In this document: piece by piece, positions 38,951-46,707 of the stretch | Layout of the letters: every line of letters starts with the position of its first letter | How positions within the stretch are numbered: position 1 is the stretch's first letter | NCBI RefSeq assembly: GCF_035944375.1 | Contig: NZ_DASZBE010000043.1 | From: Allobosea sp035944375 | GTDB lineage: Bacteria > Pseudomonadota > Alphaproteobacteria > Rhizobiales > Beijerinckiaceae | Length of the DNA stretch: 64,000 nucleotides | Direction: 5' to 3' (one strand) | Made by a program: the position numbers and the translations under genes | Notes under the pieces: model-generated | What the model was told of the DNA's origin: nothing | Seen by the model: only the letters and a program-made list of their open reading frames with translations | Database searches by the model: none

Positions 38951-40006
38951 TCAGTGAGGCGGCTGGACCAGAATCTTGATGTGCGCCTTGTCGTGGACGA
39001 GCGCTTCGAAGCCCTCCGAGACGATATCGTCGAGCGCGATGCGCTTGGTCACGAGTGACTCGGCCTGGAAGAAGCCCTTGGTCATCAGCATCATCACGGC
39101 CGGGAAGATATCGCGATAGGCGATGATGCCCCGGACCACCCGCTCCTTGAGCACCACGGTGTTGGGCTGGAAGGCGGCCTCCTTCTCCCAGATCGAGACG
39201 ATCACGGTTTCGCCTTCGTAATGCGTCGCATCGATGCATTGCTGCAGCACTTTGGGCACGCCGGTGACTTCGAAGGCGACATCGACGCCGCCGGCGGTCA
39301 GGTCGCGGAGCCTGGCGACCGGGTCGTCCTTGGAGGGGTCGGTGACGGTCGTCGCCCCGACTTCGAGCGCCTTGGCGCCGCGCTCGGCGGAGAGTTCCAC
39401 GACATGGATCGCCGACGCGCCGGCGACGCGCAGCGCCTCGACCAGGAGCAGCCCGATCGGCCCCGCCCCGAAGACGGCCGCGGTGCCGCCCGCCTTGAGG
39501 CTGCTGAGCCGCACGGCATGCAGCGCGACGGCGGCTGGCTCGACCAGCGCGCCCTGTTCGAAGGACAGGCCCTCCGGCATCACATGCACCATGCGCTCGT
39601 CGACGACGGTGTGGCAGGCGAAGCCGCCGCCGCCGCCCGACAGGCCGTGAAATCCGAGCTTGTCGCAGAGATTGTACTTGCCGCGTCGGCAGGCCTCGCA
39701 GACGCCGCAAGCCAGGATCGGCTCGACGACGACGCGGTCCCCGAGCCGGATGCGCGTGACCTCGGCGCCGATCTCGACCACCTCGCCGGAAAATTCGTGC
39801 CCCATGACGATCGGGGCGCGGTCATGGCTCAGCGGGTGCGGCTGGTCGACGGGAACGAAGATCGGGCCGGCGATGTATTCGTGCAGATCGCTGCCGCAAA
39901 TGCCCGCCCAGGCGACCTTGATCTTGACCTGCCCGGCCGCCGTTTGCGGTTCGGGCACCTCCTCGACGCGAATGTCGTGGGCTTTGTGCCAGCATGCGGC
40001 TTTCAT
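38951..40006 (-). CDS. Zinc-dependent 2,3-butanediol dehydrogenase-like alcohol dehydrogenase
   Basis: 351 aa medium-chain dehydrogenase. Catalytic zinc ligands in GICGSDLHE, VMGHEFSGEVVEIG; structural zinc CGVCEACRRGKYNLC; Rossmann motif VFGAGPIGLLLVEALR. The HEYIAGPIFVP stretch is typical of (R,R)-butanediol dehydrogenase subfamily members. AAAGGA lies nine bases before the ATG. It sits alone between the rplI terminator and dnaB, in a stretch where these two are usually adjacent, so it looks like a later insertion. Substrate is not certain. Confidence 0.85.
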   Translation of the reverse strand: MKAACWHKAHDIRVEEVPEPQTAAGQVKIKVAWAGICGSDLHEYIAGPIFVPVDQPHPLSHDRAPIVMGHEFSGEVVEIGAEVTRIRLGDRVVVEPILACGVCEACRRGKYNLCDKLGFHGLSGGGGGFACHTVVDERMVHVMPEGLSFEQGALVEPAAVALHAVRLSSLKAGGTAAVFGAGPIGLLLVEALRVAGASAIHVVELSAERGAKALEVGATTVTDPSKDDPVARLRDLTAGGVDVAFEVTGVPKVLQQCIDATHYEGETVIVSIWEKEAAFQPNTVVLKERVVRGIIAYRDIFPAVMMLMTKGFFQAESLVTKRIALDDIVSEGFEALVHDKAHIKILVQPPH

Positions 40007-40143
40007 CGGCGTCGGTCCTTTGCGTCATCCCAGCGCGCCTCTCATGCCGCGGGCAGGGGCGCCGCGCCTTGATCTCGCGCATGAGACGAACCCCGATCGA
40101 CTCCGCCGTTGCGATGACCGCGCCGGGCCCGACCGCGCTCACG

Positions 40144-40174
40144 AAAAAGGGCGCCGCGAATGCACGCGGCGCCC
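40144..40174 (-). terminator. Rho-independent terminator after rplI
   Basis: On the minus strand a perfect 10-bp stem GGGCGCCGCG/CGCGGCGCCC with loop TGCATT is followed by TTTTT. It ends the rpsF-rpsR-DUF2232-rplI transcript and separates it from the dehydrogenase gene. Confidence 0.88.
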
Positions 40175-40205
40175 TCACAGACCAGCCGGAACGGCCCTGC
40201 TGATT

Positions 40206-40769
40206 TCAGCGGTCGTCCTCGCCGGCTTCCGCCAGCGCAGCGCCGACCTCCAGGCCGAGATCGTCGAGGTCGAATTCCTCGCGGGCCGTGACGTTTTCGC
40301 CGCGCACCTGGCGCTCGGCTTCCTCGGCGGAGCGGGCGACGTTGACCGTCACCGTCACCGAGACTTCCGGATGCAGCACGACCGGGACCGTGTGCAGGCC
40401 GAGCGTCTTGATCGGCGCGTTCAGCGTGATCTGGCTGCGGGCGACGTTGAAGCCCTCTCCGGTCAGCGCATCAGCGATGTCGCGGGTCGAGACCGAACCG
40501 TAGAGCACGCCGGACTCGCCCGACTGGCGCAGCATCACGACGCTCAGGCCGTCGAGCGTCTCGGCGACCGCATCGGCCTCCGACTTCAGCTCGAGATTGC
40601 GGGTCTCGAGCTCGATCTTCTGGCTCTCGAAGCGCTTGCGGTTCTCCTCGGTGGCGCGCAGCGCCTTGCCGCGGGCGAGCAGGTAGTTGCGGCCGAAGCC
40701 GTCGCGGACGCGCACGACGTCGCCCATCTGGCCGAGCTTGGCGACGCGTTCGAGCAGGATCACTTCCAT
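40206..40769 (-). CDS. rplI: 50S ribosomal protein L9
   Basis: 187 aa. The N-terminal MEVILLERVAKLGQMGDVV and RDGFGRNYLLARGKAL motifs, long helix and C-terminal domain of L9 are clear. About 35 acidic residues extend the C terminus beyond the E. coli length, common in alphaproteobacteria. AAAGGAG lies nine bases before the ATG. Confidence 0.97.
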   Translation of the reverse strand: MEVILLERVAKLGQMGDVVRVRDGFGRNYLLARGKALRATEENRKRFESQKIELETRNLELKSEADAVAETLDGLSVVMLRQSGESGVLYGSVSTRDIADALTGEGFNVARSQITLNAPIKTLGLHTVPVVLHPEVSVTVTVNVARSAEEAERQVRGENVTAREEFDLDDLGLEVGAALAEAGEDDR

Positions 40770-40829
40770 GGTGTTGTCTCCTTTGAGGGTTGATGTCTTC
40801 GAAAGCTCTTGGAACCGGGGCGGGCGCCC

Positions 40830-41792
40830 TCAGCTCCCGGGAGGGGGCGGGGGAGGCATCGCGGCCCGCTTGCGCAGTCCGAGAAGGGAATCGACCATGC
40901 CGGCGAGCGCCAGCAGCGGCGTCAGGACGGCCTGCATCACGACGAGCGCGACATAGACGCTGATGAGCATGGGCGTGCGCCAGGCCTGTCCGCGCGAGAG
41001 GTCGTGCAGCATGCACAGGCCGGAAAACATGAAGGCGGCGAACAGCGCGCCGATCAGCGCCACTCCGGCCAGCCCGACGAAGCCATCAAGCCCCGCCGTC
41101 ACCAGCCCGGCCACAAGCAGGACGAGCGCCGAGCGCGGCAGCGTCGTCGAGGGAATGAACGGCCAGGGCCGCGGCAGCCGCCCGGAGAGCTGCACGGTCT
41201 TGGCGGCCAGCCAGAGATTGGCGGTGATCGTGGTGACGACGGAGGCACCGATGCCGAGCGGCACGGCGCGCACCAGGAGCGGCGTCACATTGGCGGCCAT
41301 CTCCGCCTGGGTCACGCCCGCCGGCAGGGTCAGCATCTTGCTGCGCACCATCTCGGCGAGGAGATTCTCGACCATCCGCGCGATCACTGAACGGTAGGTG
41401 TCGTAGTCCGTCGTCATCACCAGCGCGCTGGCGACGCTTGCCAGGGTCGCCGTGCCGGAGATCCAGATCATCAGATGCCCGAGCGGGTACCATTCGACCG
41501 GGCCGCTCTCGTCCGACCGCGCGAGCAGGGCGAGATAGGCGATCCACCAGGCCGGCAGCGCGATGATCGCGGCGAAGGCCAGTCCGGCCGGCAGGGTCAG
41601 TGCGACCGACACCGCGAGCGCGCCGGTGGCGACGGCATAGAGGCCGGCGCGATGATTCCAGCCCAGCGCGGCGATCAGGATCGGGAGGGGGGCGGCCGAA
41701 TACAACAGCACCGCCAGCGGCGATCCGGTGATCACCACGGAGAAGAGCAGCGCCGCTACGAGGCCTGCGCCGATGCCGACGGCCTGGGTCAT
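40830..41792 (-). CDS. DUF2232 family membrane protein
   Basis: 320 aa with about eight hydrophobic segments and a Pro-rich C-terminal end (MPPPPPPGS). Belongs by sequence pattern and by position between rpsR and rplI to the DUF2232/YybS-like family found there in Rhizobiales; its function is unknown. A GC-rich hairpin separates it from rpsR. Confidence 0.82.
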   Translation of the reverse strand: MTQAVGIGAGLVAALLFSVVITGSPLAVLLYSAAPLPILIAALGWNHRAGLYAVATGALAVSVALTLPAGLAFAAIIALPAWWIAYLALLARSDESGPVEWYPLGHLMIWISGTATLASVASALVMTTDYDTYRSVIARMVENLLAEMVRSKMLTLPAGVTQAEMAANVTPLLVRAVPLGIGASVVTTITANLWLAAKTVQLSGRLPRPWPFIPSTTLPRSALVLLVAGLVTAGLDGFVGLAGVALIGALFAAFMFSGLCMLHDLSRGQAWRTPMLISVYVALVVMQAVLTPLLALAGMVDSLLGLRKRAAMPPPPPPGS

Positions 41793-41908
41793 TCTTCGTC
41801 CTGCTGTCCCGCTGCTTCCGGCCTTGCGAGCCGGGCAGGGTGAGAGGCGTCCCGCCTCAACGAACCCGGTGGAATCTCACCACGGGGCGACTGGTTCAGT
41901 GAAGGAAA

Positions 41909-41934
41909 CCCGGCGGCGAGCGATCGCCGCCGGG
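41909..41934 (-). terminator. GC-rich hairpin between rpsR and the DUF2232 gene
   Basis: A perfect 11-bp stem CCCGGCGGCGA/TCGCCGCCGGG with a 4-base loop, followed on the minus strand by TTTCC, 14 bases after the rpsR stop. The short T run suggests a partial terminator or RNA-stabilising hairpin that sets different levels for rpsF-rpsR and DUF2232-rplI. Confidence 0.55.
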
Positions 41935-41948
41935 GCGTTCGGGTCCGC

Positions 41949-42194
41949 TCAGCGGATGACGTAGGGCAGCAGGCCGAGGAAGCGGGCGCGCTTGATCGCC
42001 TGGGCGAGCTCGCGCTGCTTCTTGGCCGAGACGGCCGTGATGCGCGACGGCACGATCTTGCCGCGCTCGGAGATGTAGCGCGAGAGCAGGCGCACATCCT
42101 TGTAGTCGATCTTCGGAGCGCCCTCGCCCGAGAAGGGGCAGGACTTGCGGCGGCGGAAGAAGGGGCGGCGGGCGCCGGCAGATGCAGTCGACAT
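41949..42194 (-). CDS. rpsR: 30S ribosomal protein S18
   Basis: 81 aa, basic. Family sequence RRPFFRRRKSCPFSG, IDYKDVRLLSRYISERGKI and KRARFLGLLPYV. Three bases after rpsF. S18 pairs with S6 on the small-subunit platform. Confidence 0.97.
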   Translation of the reverse strand: MSTASAGARRPFFRRRKSCPFSGEGAPKIDYKDVRLLSRYISERGKIVPSRITAVSAKKQRELAQAIKRARFLGLLPYVIR

Positions 42195-42197
42195 GGC

Positions 42198-42656
42198 TCA
42201 GGCCTCCGCGCCGGTCGTTTCGGGAGCAGCTTCGTCGTCGCGACGCGGACGGTCACGACGCGGGCCGCGATCGAAGCGGTCGCCGCCGCCGGGACGGTCG
42301 AAGCGATCGCCGCGATCACCGCGGTCGTCGCGGTCGCGCTTCTGAAGCATGGCCGACTGGCCTTCCTCGAGCTCCTCGACGCGGACGGTCAGGAAGCGCA
42401 GCACGTCTTCGTTGATGCGCATCTGGCGCTCCATCTCGGCGACCGCCGCGGCGGGAGCGTCGATGTTCAGCAGCGAATAATGCGCCTTGCGGTTCTTCTT
42501 GATGCGATAGCCCAAGGACTTCACGCCCCAGTACTCGACCTTGGGGACCGAGCCGCCATTCGCCTCGATGATGCCCTTGAACGTCTCGACAAGGGCCTCG
42601 ACCTGCTGCGCGCTGACGTCTTGCCGCGCGAGCAGAACATGCTCGTACAATGCCAT
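42198..42656 (-). CDS. rpsF: 30S ribosomal protein S6 with Arg/Asp-rich tail
   Basis: 152 aa. Residues 1-100 are S6 (MALYEHVLLARQDVS, VEYWGVKSLGYRIKKNRKAHY). The last 45 residues are an Arg/Asp/Gly-rich tail with repeated DRGDR/GDRFDR units, then an acidic end. E. coli S6 has only a short Glu tail. First gene of the ribosomal protein operon, divergent from fabD. Confidence 0.96.
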   Translation of the reverse strand: MALYEHVLLARQDVSAQQVEALVETFKGIIEANGGSVPKVEYWGVKSLGYRIKKNRKAHYSLLNIDAPAAAVAEMERQMRINEDVLRFLTVRVEELEEGQSAMLQKRDRDDRGDRGDRFDRPGGGDRFDRGPRRDRPRRDDEAAPETTGAEA

Positions 42657-42981
42657 GATTGGCCTTTCCGTTTCACCCTGTTTCGCCCGGCGCGGAGCCC
42701 TTCGAGCCCTGGATCAGGCCCGACAGGATTTCATCGAAGGCGGAGACACGGGATGACGGTTCCCACCGGAACCTGCAGCGCGAGCGCTGCCATCCGTTCA
42801 GCCTCCGGCCGAACAAACAGGAGGCGGTCGTTACAGTGTGGCGCCGCGATATGCAACCGAAATCGCGGCATTGGCGCGGTCGGGACGGGCTTCAAAGCCC
42901 TTCGGCGCTTGACTTGACGTCCAAGGCAGTGTGACAGCGCCGTGAAATCGCTCAAAACGTTTGAAATCGGGGCCGACCGTC
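42657..42981. other. Divergent control region between rpsF and fabD
   Basis: 325 bp without a gene. It holds a candidate rpsF promoter (42828-42856, minus), about 165 bases of rpsF leader with several short hairpins (for example GGTTCC-N3-GGGAACC and AGCGC-N2-GCGCT), and near fabD overlapping TTGACT and TTGACG hexamers at 42909-42919 without a clear -10. The leader is a place to look for S6:S18 autoregulation. Confidence 0.5.
42828..42856 (-). promoter_or_regulatory. Candidate promoter of the rpsF operon
   Basis: Minus strand TTGCAT (42851-42856), 17-bp spacer, TAACGA (42828-42833). Predicted start near 42821, leaving a leader of about 165 bases before rpsF. Confidence 0.4.
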
Positions 42982-43917
42982 ATGACGACCGCGTTCATCT
43001 TTCCAGGCCAGGGCTCCCAGGCCGTGGGCATGGGCAAGAGCCTGGCCGATTCCTTCGCCGCCGCGCGTGCGGTCTTCGAGGAGGTCGATGCGGCGCTGTC
43101 GCAGAAGCTCTCGACGCTGATGTGGGAAGGGCCGGCCGAGGAACTGACCCTGACCGCCAACGCCCAGCCCGCCTTGATGGCGGTCAGCCTGGCGGTGGTG
43201 CGCGTGCTGGAAGCCGAGGCGGGTCTGGATCTGAAGCGGGACGCCGCCTTCGTCGCCGGCCATTCGCTGGGCGAGTACTCGGCGCTGGCGGCTGCCGGCA
43301 CCTTCAGCATCGCCGATGCCGCGCGCCTGCTGCGCATCCGCGGCGACGCCATGCAGAAGGCGGTGCCGCCGGGGCAGGGCGCCATGGCGGCGCTGCTCGG
43401 GGCCGACCTCGATCTCGCCCGCGCGATCGCGGCCGACGCCGCGCAGGGCGATGTCTGCGAGGCGGCCAATGACAATGGCGGCGGGCAGGTCGTGCTGTCG
43501 GGCGCGAAGGCTGCGATCGATCGCGCCATCGTCCTTGCCGGCGAGCGCGGCGTTCGTCGCGCCATGCTCCTGCCGGTTTCGGCGCCCTTTCATTGTGCCC
43601 TGATGCAGCCGGCGGCCGACGCCATGCGCGCGGCCCTCGCCGATGTGGCCATGCACGCCCCCGCCGTCCCCGTGATGGCGAATGTCGGCGCCGCGCCGCT
43701 GAGCGATGTCGAGGCCATTCGTGCCTCGCTCGTGGCACAGGTTACCGGCACGGTGCGCTGGCGCGAATGCGTCGAGGCGATGGCGACCGCGGGTGTCGAC
43801 CGATTCGTCGAGCTCGGCAGCGGCAAGGTTCTGGCCGGGCTGGTGAAGCGCATCGCGCCCGGCGCCACTCCGCTTTCTGTCGGCACGGCGGACGACGTGT
43901 CGGCCTACAAGCCCTGA
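42982..43917 (+). CDS. fabD: Malonyl-CoA:ACP transacylase
   Basis: 311 aa. Loads malonyl groups on acyl carrier protein for fatty acid synthesis. GQGSQAVGMGK at the N terminus, nucleophile S95 in GHSLGEYSAL, and the catalytic His in PFHCALM. The ATG at 42982 gives the family-like MTTAFIFPGQGSQ; a TTG seven codons earlier is less likely. First gene of the fab cluster. Confidence 0.95.
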   Translation: MTTAFIFPGQGSQAVGMGKSLADSFAAARAVFEEVDAALSQKLSTLMWEGPAEELTLTANAQPALMAVSLAVVRVLEAEAGLDLKRDAAFVAGHSLGEYSALAAAGTFSIADAARLLRIRGDAMQKAVPPGQGAMAALLGADLDLARAIAADAAQGDVCEAANDNGGGQVVLSGAKAAIDRAIVLAGERGVRRAMLLPVSAPFHCALMQPAADAMRAALADVAMHAPAVPVMANVGAAPLSDVEAIRASLVAQVTGTVRWRECVEAMATAGVDRFVELGSGKVLAGLVKRIAPGATPLSVGTADDVSAYKP

Positions 43918-43958
43918 AAGGGCATGCGAGAACGGCAGAACGCCGAAAGGGAGAGACG

Positions 43959-44696
43959 ATGCTTGATCTGACGGGCAAGAAGGCGCTGGTCACCGGCGCC
44001 ACCGGGGGGCTGGGTGGCGCCATCGCGCGCAGGCTGCATGCGCAGGGCGCCACCATCGCGCTGTCGGGGACGCGGGCCGAGGCGCTCGAGGCGCTCGCCG
44101 CCGAACTCGGCGAGCGCGCCGTCGTCACGCCCTGCAATCTGGCCGACAAGGACTCGGTGGAGGCTCTGGTGCCCGCCGCCGAGGAGAAGCTCGGTGGCCT
44201 CGACATCCTCGTGAACAATGCCGGCGTCACCAAGGACAACCTCTTCCTGCGTCTCAAGGACGAGGATTGGGACAGCGTCATCGCCATCAACCTGACGGCG
44301 GCCTTCCGCCTCTCGCGCGCGGCCGTGAAGTCGATGATGCGCCGCCGCTATGGCCGCATCATCTCGATCGGCTCGGTCGTCGGCACCACCGGCAATCCGG
44401 GGCAGGGCAACTACGCCGCCTCCAAGGCCGGGCTGATCGGCATGTCGAAGGCTCTCGCCGCCGAGGTCGCCAGCCGCAACATCACCGTCAACGTCGTGGC
44501 GCCGGGCTTCATCGAGTCACCGATGACGCAGGCGCTCAATGAAAAGCAGCGCGAGGGCATTCTTTCCGACGTGCCGATGGGCCGCCTGGGCTCGGGCGAC
44601 GACGTGGCGGCGGCCGTGGCGTACCTCGCCAGCAGCGAGGCCGGTTACGTCACCGGGCAGACTCTTCATGTCAATGGCGGAATGACAATGATCTGA
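43959..44696 (+). CDS. fabG: 3-oxoacyl-[ACP] reductase
   Basis: 245 aa SDR enzyme reducing 3-ketoacyl-ACP with NADPH. TGATGGLGGAIA cofactor loop, NNAGVT, ISIGSVVG serine, YAASKAG tyrosine and lysine, and the C-terminal YVTGQTLHVNGGM. AAAGGGAGAG precedes the ATG. Follows fabD by 41 bp. Confidence 0.96.
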   Translation: MLDLTGKKALVTGATGGLGGAIARRLHAQGATIALSGTRAEALEALAAELGERAVVTPCNLADKDSVEALVPAAEEKLGGLDILVNNAGVTKDNLFLRLKDEDWDSVIAINLTAAFRLSRAAVKSMMRRRYGRIISIGSVVGTTGNPGQGNYAASKAGLIGMSKALAAEVASRNITVNVVAPGFIESPMTQALNEKQREGILSDVPMGRLGSGDDVAAAVAYLASSEAGYVTGQTLHVNGGMTMI

Positions 44697-44701
44697 AGCG
44701 G

Positions 44702-44731
44702 TTGCGGCGGTTCCTGGACAGTTTCGATAGT
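44702..44731 (+). promoter_or_regulatory. Tentative acpP promoter in the fabG-acpP gap
   Basis: TTGCGG (44702-44707), 18-bp spacer, GATAGT (44726-44731), in the 254-bp gap before acpP. A second -35-like TTGACG at 44818 has no matching -10. The gap holds no ORF. Confidence 0.22.
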
Positions 44732-44950
44732 CCCGCCGACATACTCGCCAGCCAAGATCGGCTGTGTTAACTAGCGCCGTCGGGCCGCGATGCGGGATCC
44801 GGGGGACTTGACGGGAACCCGGTTGTTGCGTTTGTGCAGGCTTCGAGTTCCGGCCCGTCGGCACCGTCTGGGTGCCGCGGGAGCCAGGAGTGACAGCCCC
44901 TCTACGCAACGCGTCGGCGCTGCGTGTTTTAAGCTTTAAGGAAAAGACCC

Positions 44951-45184
44951 ATGAGCGATGTCGCCGAGCGCGTGAAGAAGATCGTGGTCGAGCATCTCGG
45001 CGTCGAGCCTGAGAAGGTCGTGGACGGCGCCAACTTCATCGAGGACCTGGGTGCGGACAGCCTCGACACCGTCGAGCTCGTGATGGCCTTCGAGGAAGAA
45101 TTCGGCGTCGAGATTCCCGACGATGCCGCCGAGACGATCGTGACCGTCGGCGACGCCGTCAAGTTCCTGTCGAAGTCCGCCTGA
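44951..45184 (+). CDS. acpP: Acyl carrier protein
   Basis: 77 aa, acidic. S37 in GADSLDTVELVM is the site of 4'-phosphopantetheine attachment. AAGGAAAAG precedes the ATG. Carries acyl chains in fatty acid synthesis; between fabG and fabF as in most proteobacteria. Confidence 0.97.
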   Translation: MSDVAERVKKIVVEHLGVEPEKVVDGANFIEDLGADSLDTVELVMAFEEEFGVEIPDDAAETIVTVGDAVKFLSKSA

Positions 45185-45217
45185 TCGGCCAGTCGGTCGA
45201 TCGTCGCTGAAAGAGCC

Positions 45218-46510
45218 ATGGTTTCACGCAGTCTTCCGATGCGACGCGTTGTCGTGACCGGCCTCGGCATGGTGAGCCCGCTCGCCTGCGGCGTCGAGCC
45301 GACGTGGTCTCGTATTCTCGCCGGCGCCAGTGGCGCCGGCCCCATCACCAGCTTTGACTGCAGTGATCTGCCGGCGCGCATCGCCTGCAACATCCTGCGC
45401 GGCGATGGCTCGAACGGCACCTTCAATCCCGATGACTGGATGGAGCCGAAGGAGCAGCGCAAGGTCGACGACTTCATCGTCTTCGCCATGGCGGCCGCCA
45501 AGCAGGCTCTGACCGATGCCGACTGGAAGCCCGAGAGCTACGAGGATCAGATCGCGACCGGTGTCGCCATCGGCTCGGGCATCGGCGGCCTCGGTGGCAT
45601 CTATGAGGGGTCGATCCTGCTCAAGGAGCGTGGGCCGCGTCGGCTTTCGCCCTTCTTCATTCCCGGCCGCCTGAGCAACCTTGCTGCGGGCTATGTCTCG
45701 ATCGAGCATGGTCTCAAGGGTCCCAACCACTCCGTTGTCACCGCCTGCTCAACCGGCGCCCACGCGATCGGCGATGCGTCCCGCATGATCGCGCTCGGCG
45801 ATGCCGATGTCATGCTCGCCGGCGGCGCCGAATCGGCGATCAACCGCCTCGGCATCGCCGGCTTCTGTGCCTGCCGCGCGCTGTCGACCGATTTCAACGA
45901 CACGCCCGAGAAGGCTTCCCGCCCCTATGACCGCGATCGTGACGGCTTCGTCATGGGCGAGGGTGCAGGGGTCCTCGTGCTCGAGGAACTCGACCACGCG
46001 CTGGCGCGCGGCGCGCGCATCTATGCCGAGGTCGTCGGCTACGGCATGTCGGGCGACGCCTACCACATCACCTCACCGGCCGAGGACGGCGACGGCGCCT
46101 TTCGCTGCATGCAGGCGGCGTTGAACCGGGCCGGCATCGCGGCCTCCGATCTCGACTACATCAACGCCCATGGCACCTCGACGCCGCTGGGTGACGAGAT
46201 CGAGCTGCGCGCCGCCGAGCGCCTGCTCGCCAATGCGCCGCGCAAGCCCGCGATGTCCTCGACCAAGTCGGCGACCGGCCATCTTCTGGGGGCGGCCGGA
46301 GCCGTCGAGGCGATCTTCGCCATCCTCGCCATTCGCGACCAGATCGCGCCGCCGACGATCAATCTCGACAACCCCTCCGTCGAGACAGATCTCGACCTCG
46401 TGCCCCATGTCGCGCGGAAGCGGAAGATCGACGTCGTCCTGTCGAACTCCTTCGGATTCGGCGGCACCAACGCGTCGCTGGTCATGCGGCGCTACGTTGA
46501 CGGCGCCTGA
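45218..46510 (+). CDS. fabF: 3-oxoacyl-[ACP] synthase II
   Basis: 430 aa condensing enzyme that elongates acyl-ACP. Catalytic triad C177 (TACSTGAHA), H318 (NAHGTSTPLGD) and H355 (KSATGHLLGAAGAVE). Start at 45218 follows AAAGAG closely; ATG 45239 (MRRVVVTGLGMVSP) would remove seven residues and is equally family-like. Confidence 0.95.
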   Translation: MVSRSLPMRRVVVTGLGMVSPLACGVEPTWSRILAGASGAGPITSFDCSDLPARIACNILRGDGSNGTFNPDDWMEPKEQRKVDDFIVFAMAAAKQALTDADWKPESYEDQIATGVAIGSGIGGLGGIYEGSILLKERGPRRLSPFFIPGRLSNLAAGYVSIEHGLKGPNHSVVTACSTGAHAIGDASRMIALGDADVMLAGGAESAINRLGIAGFCACRALSTDFNDTPEKASRPYDRDRDGFVMGEGAGVLVLEELDHALARGARIYAEVVGYGMSGDAYHITSPAEDGDGAFRCMQAALNRAGIAASDLDYINAHGTSTPLGDEIELRAAERLLANAPRKPAMSSTKSATGHLLGAAGAVEAIFAILAIRDQIAPPTINLDNPSVETDLDLVPHVARKRKIDVVLSNSFGFGGTNASLVMRRYVDGA

Positions 46511-46707
46511 CGGGGCGCGAGCTGCGCGCTTTCGCCATATTCGTGCGTAGACTGCCTCTAAGCGGCGGGACTGTGAATTTGCTTTCGCAGCCGGCGTGAA
46601 TCCGGTTTGATGGCGCGCGCAGTCCATCGGAGGCGTCCGGTCCACCGGGCGCCGCGACGGGCGGGGTGGCGTGCGGTGATGAAGTTCCAAGTGCGAGCAC
46701 GACAGCT

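Noticed and set aside
39822..40178. 118-codon minus-strand frame across the start of the dehydrogenase and the rplI terminator
   Set aside because: Runs through the dehydrogenase gene in another frame and over a terminator hairpin; no motif.
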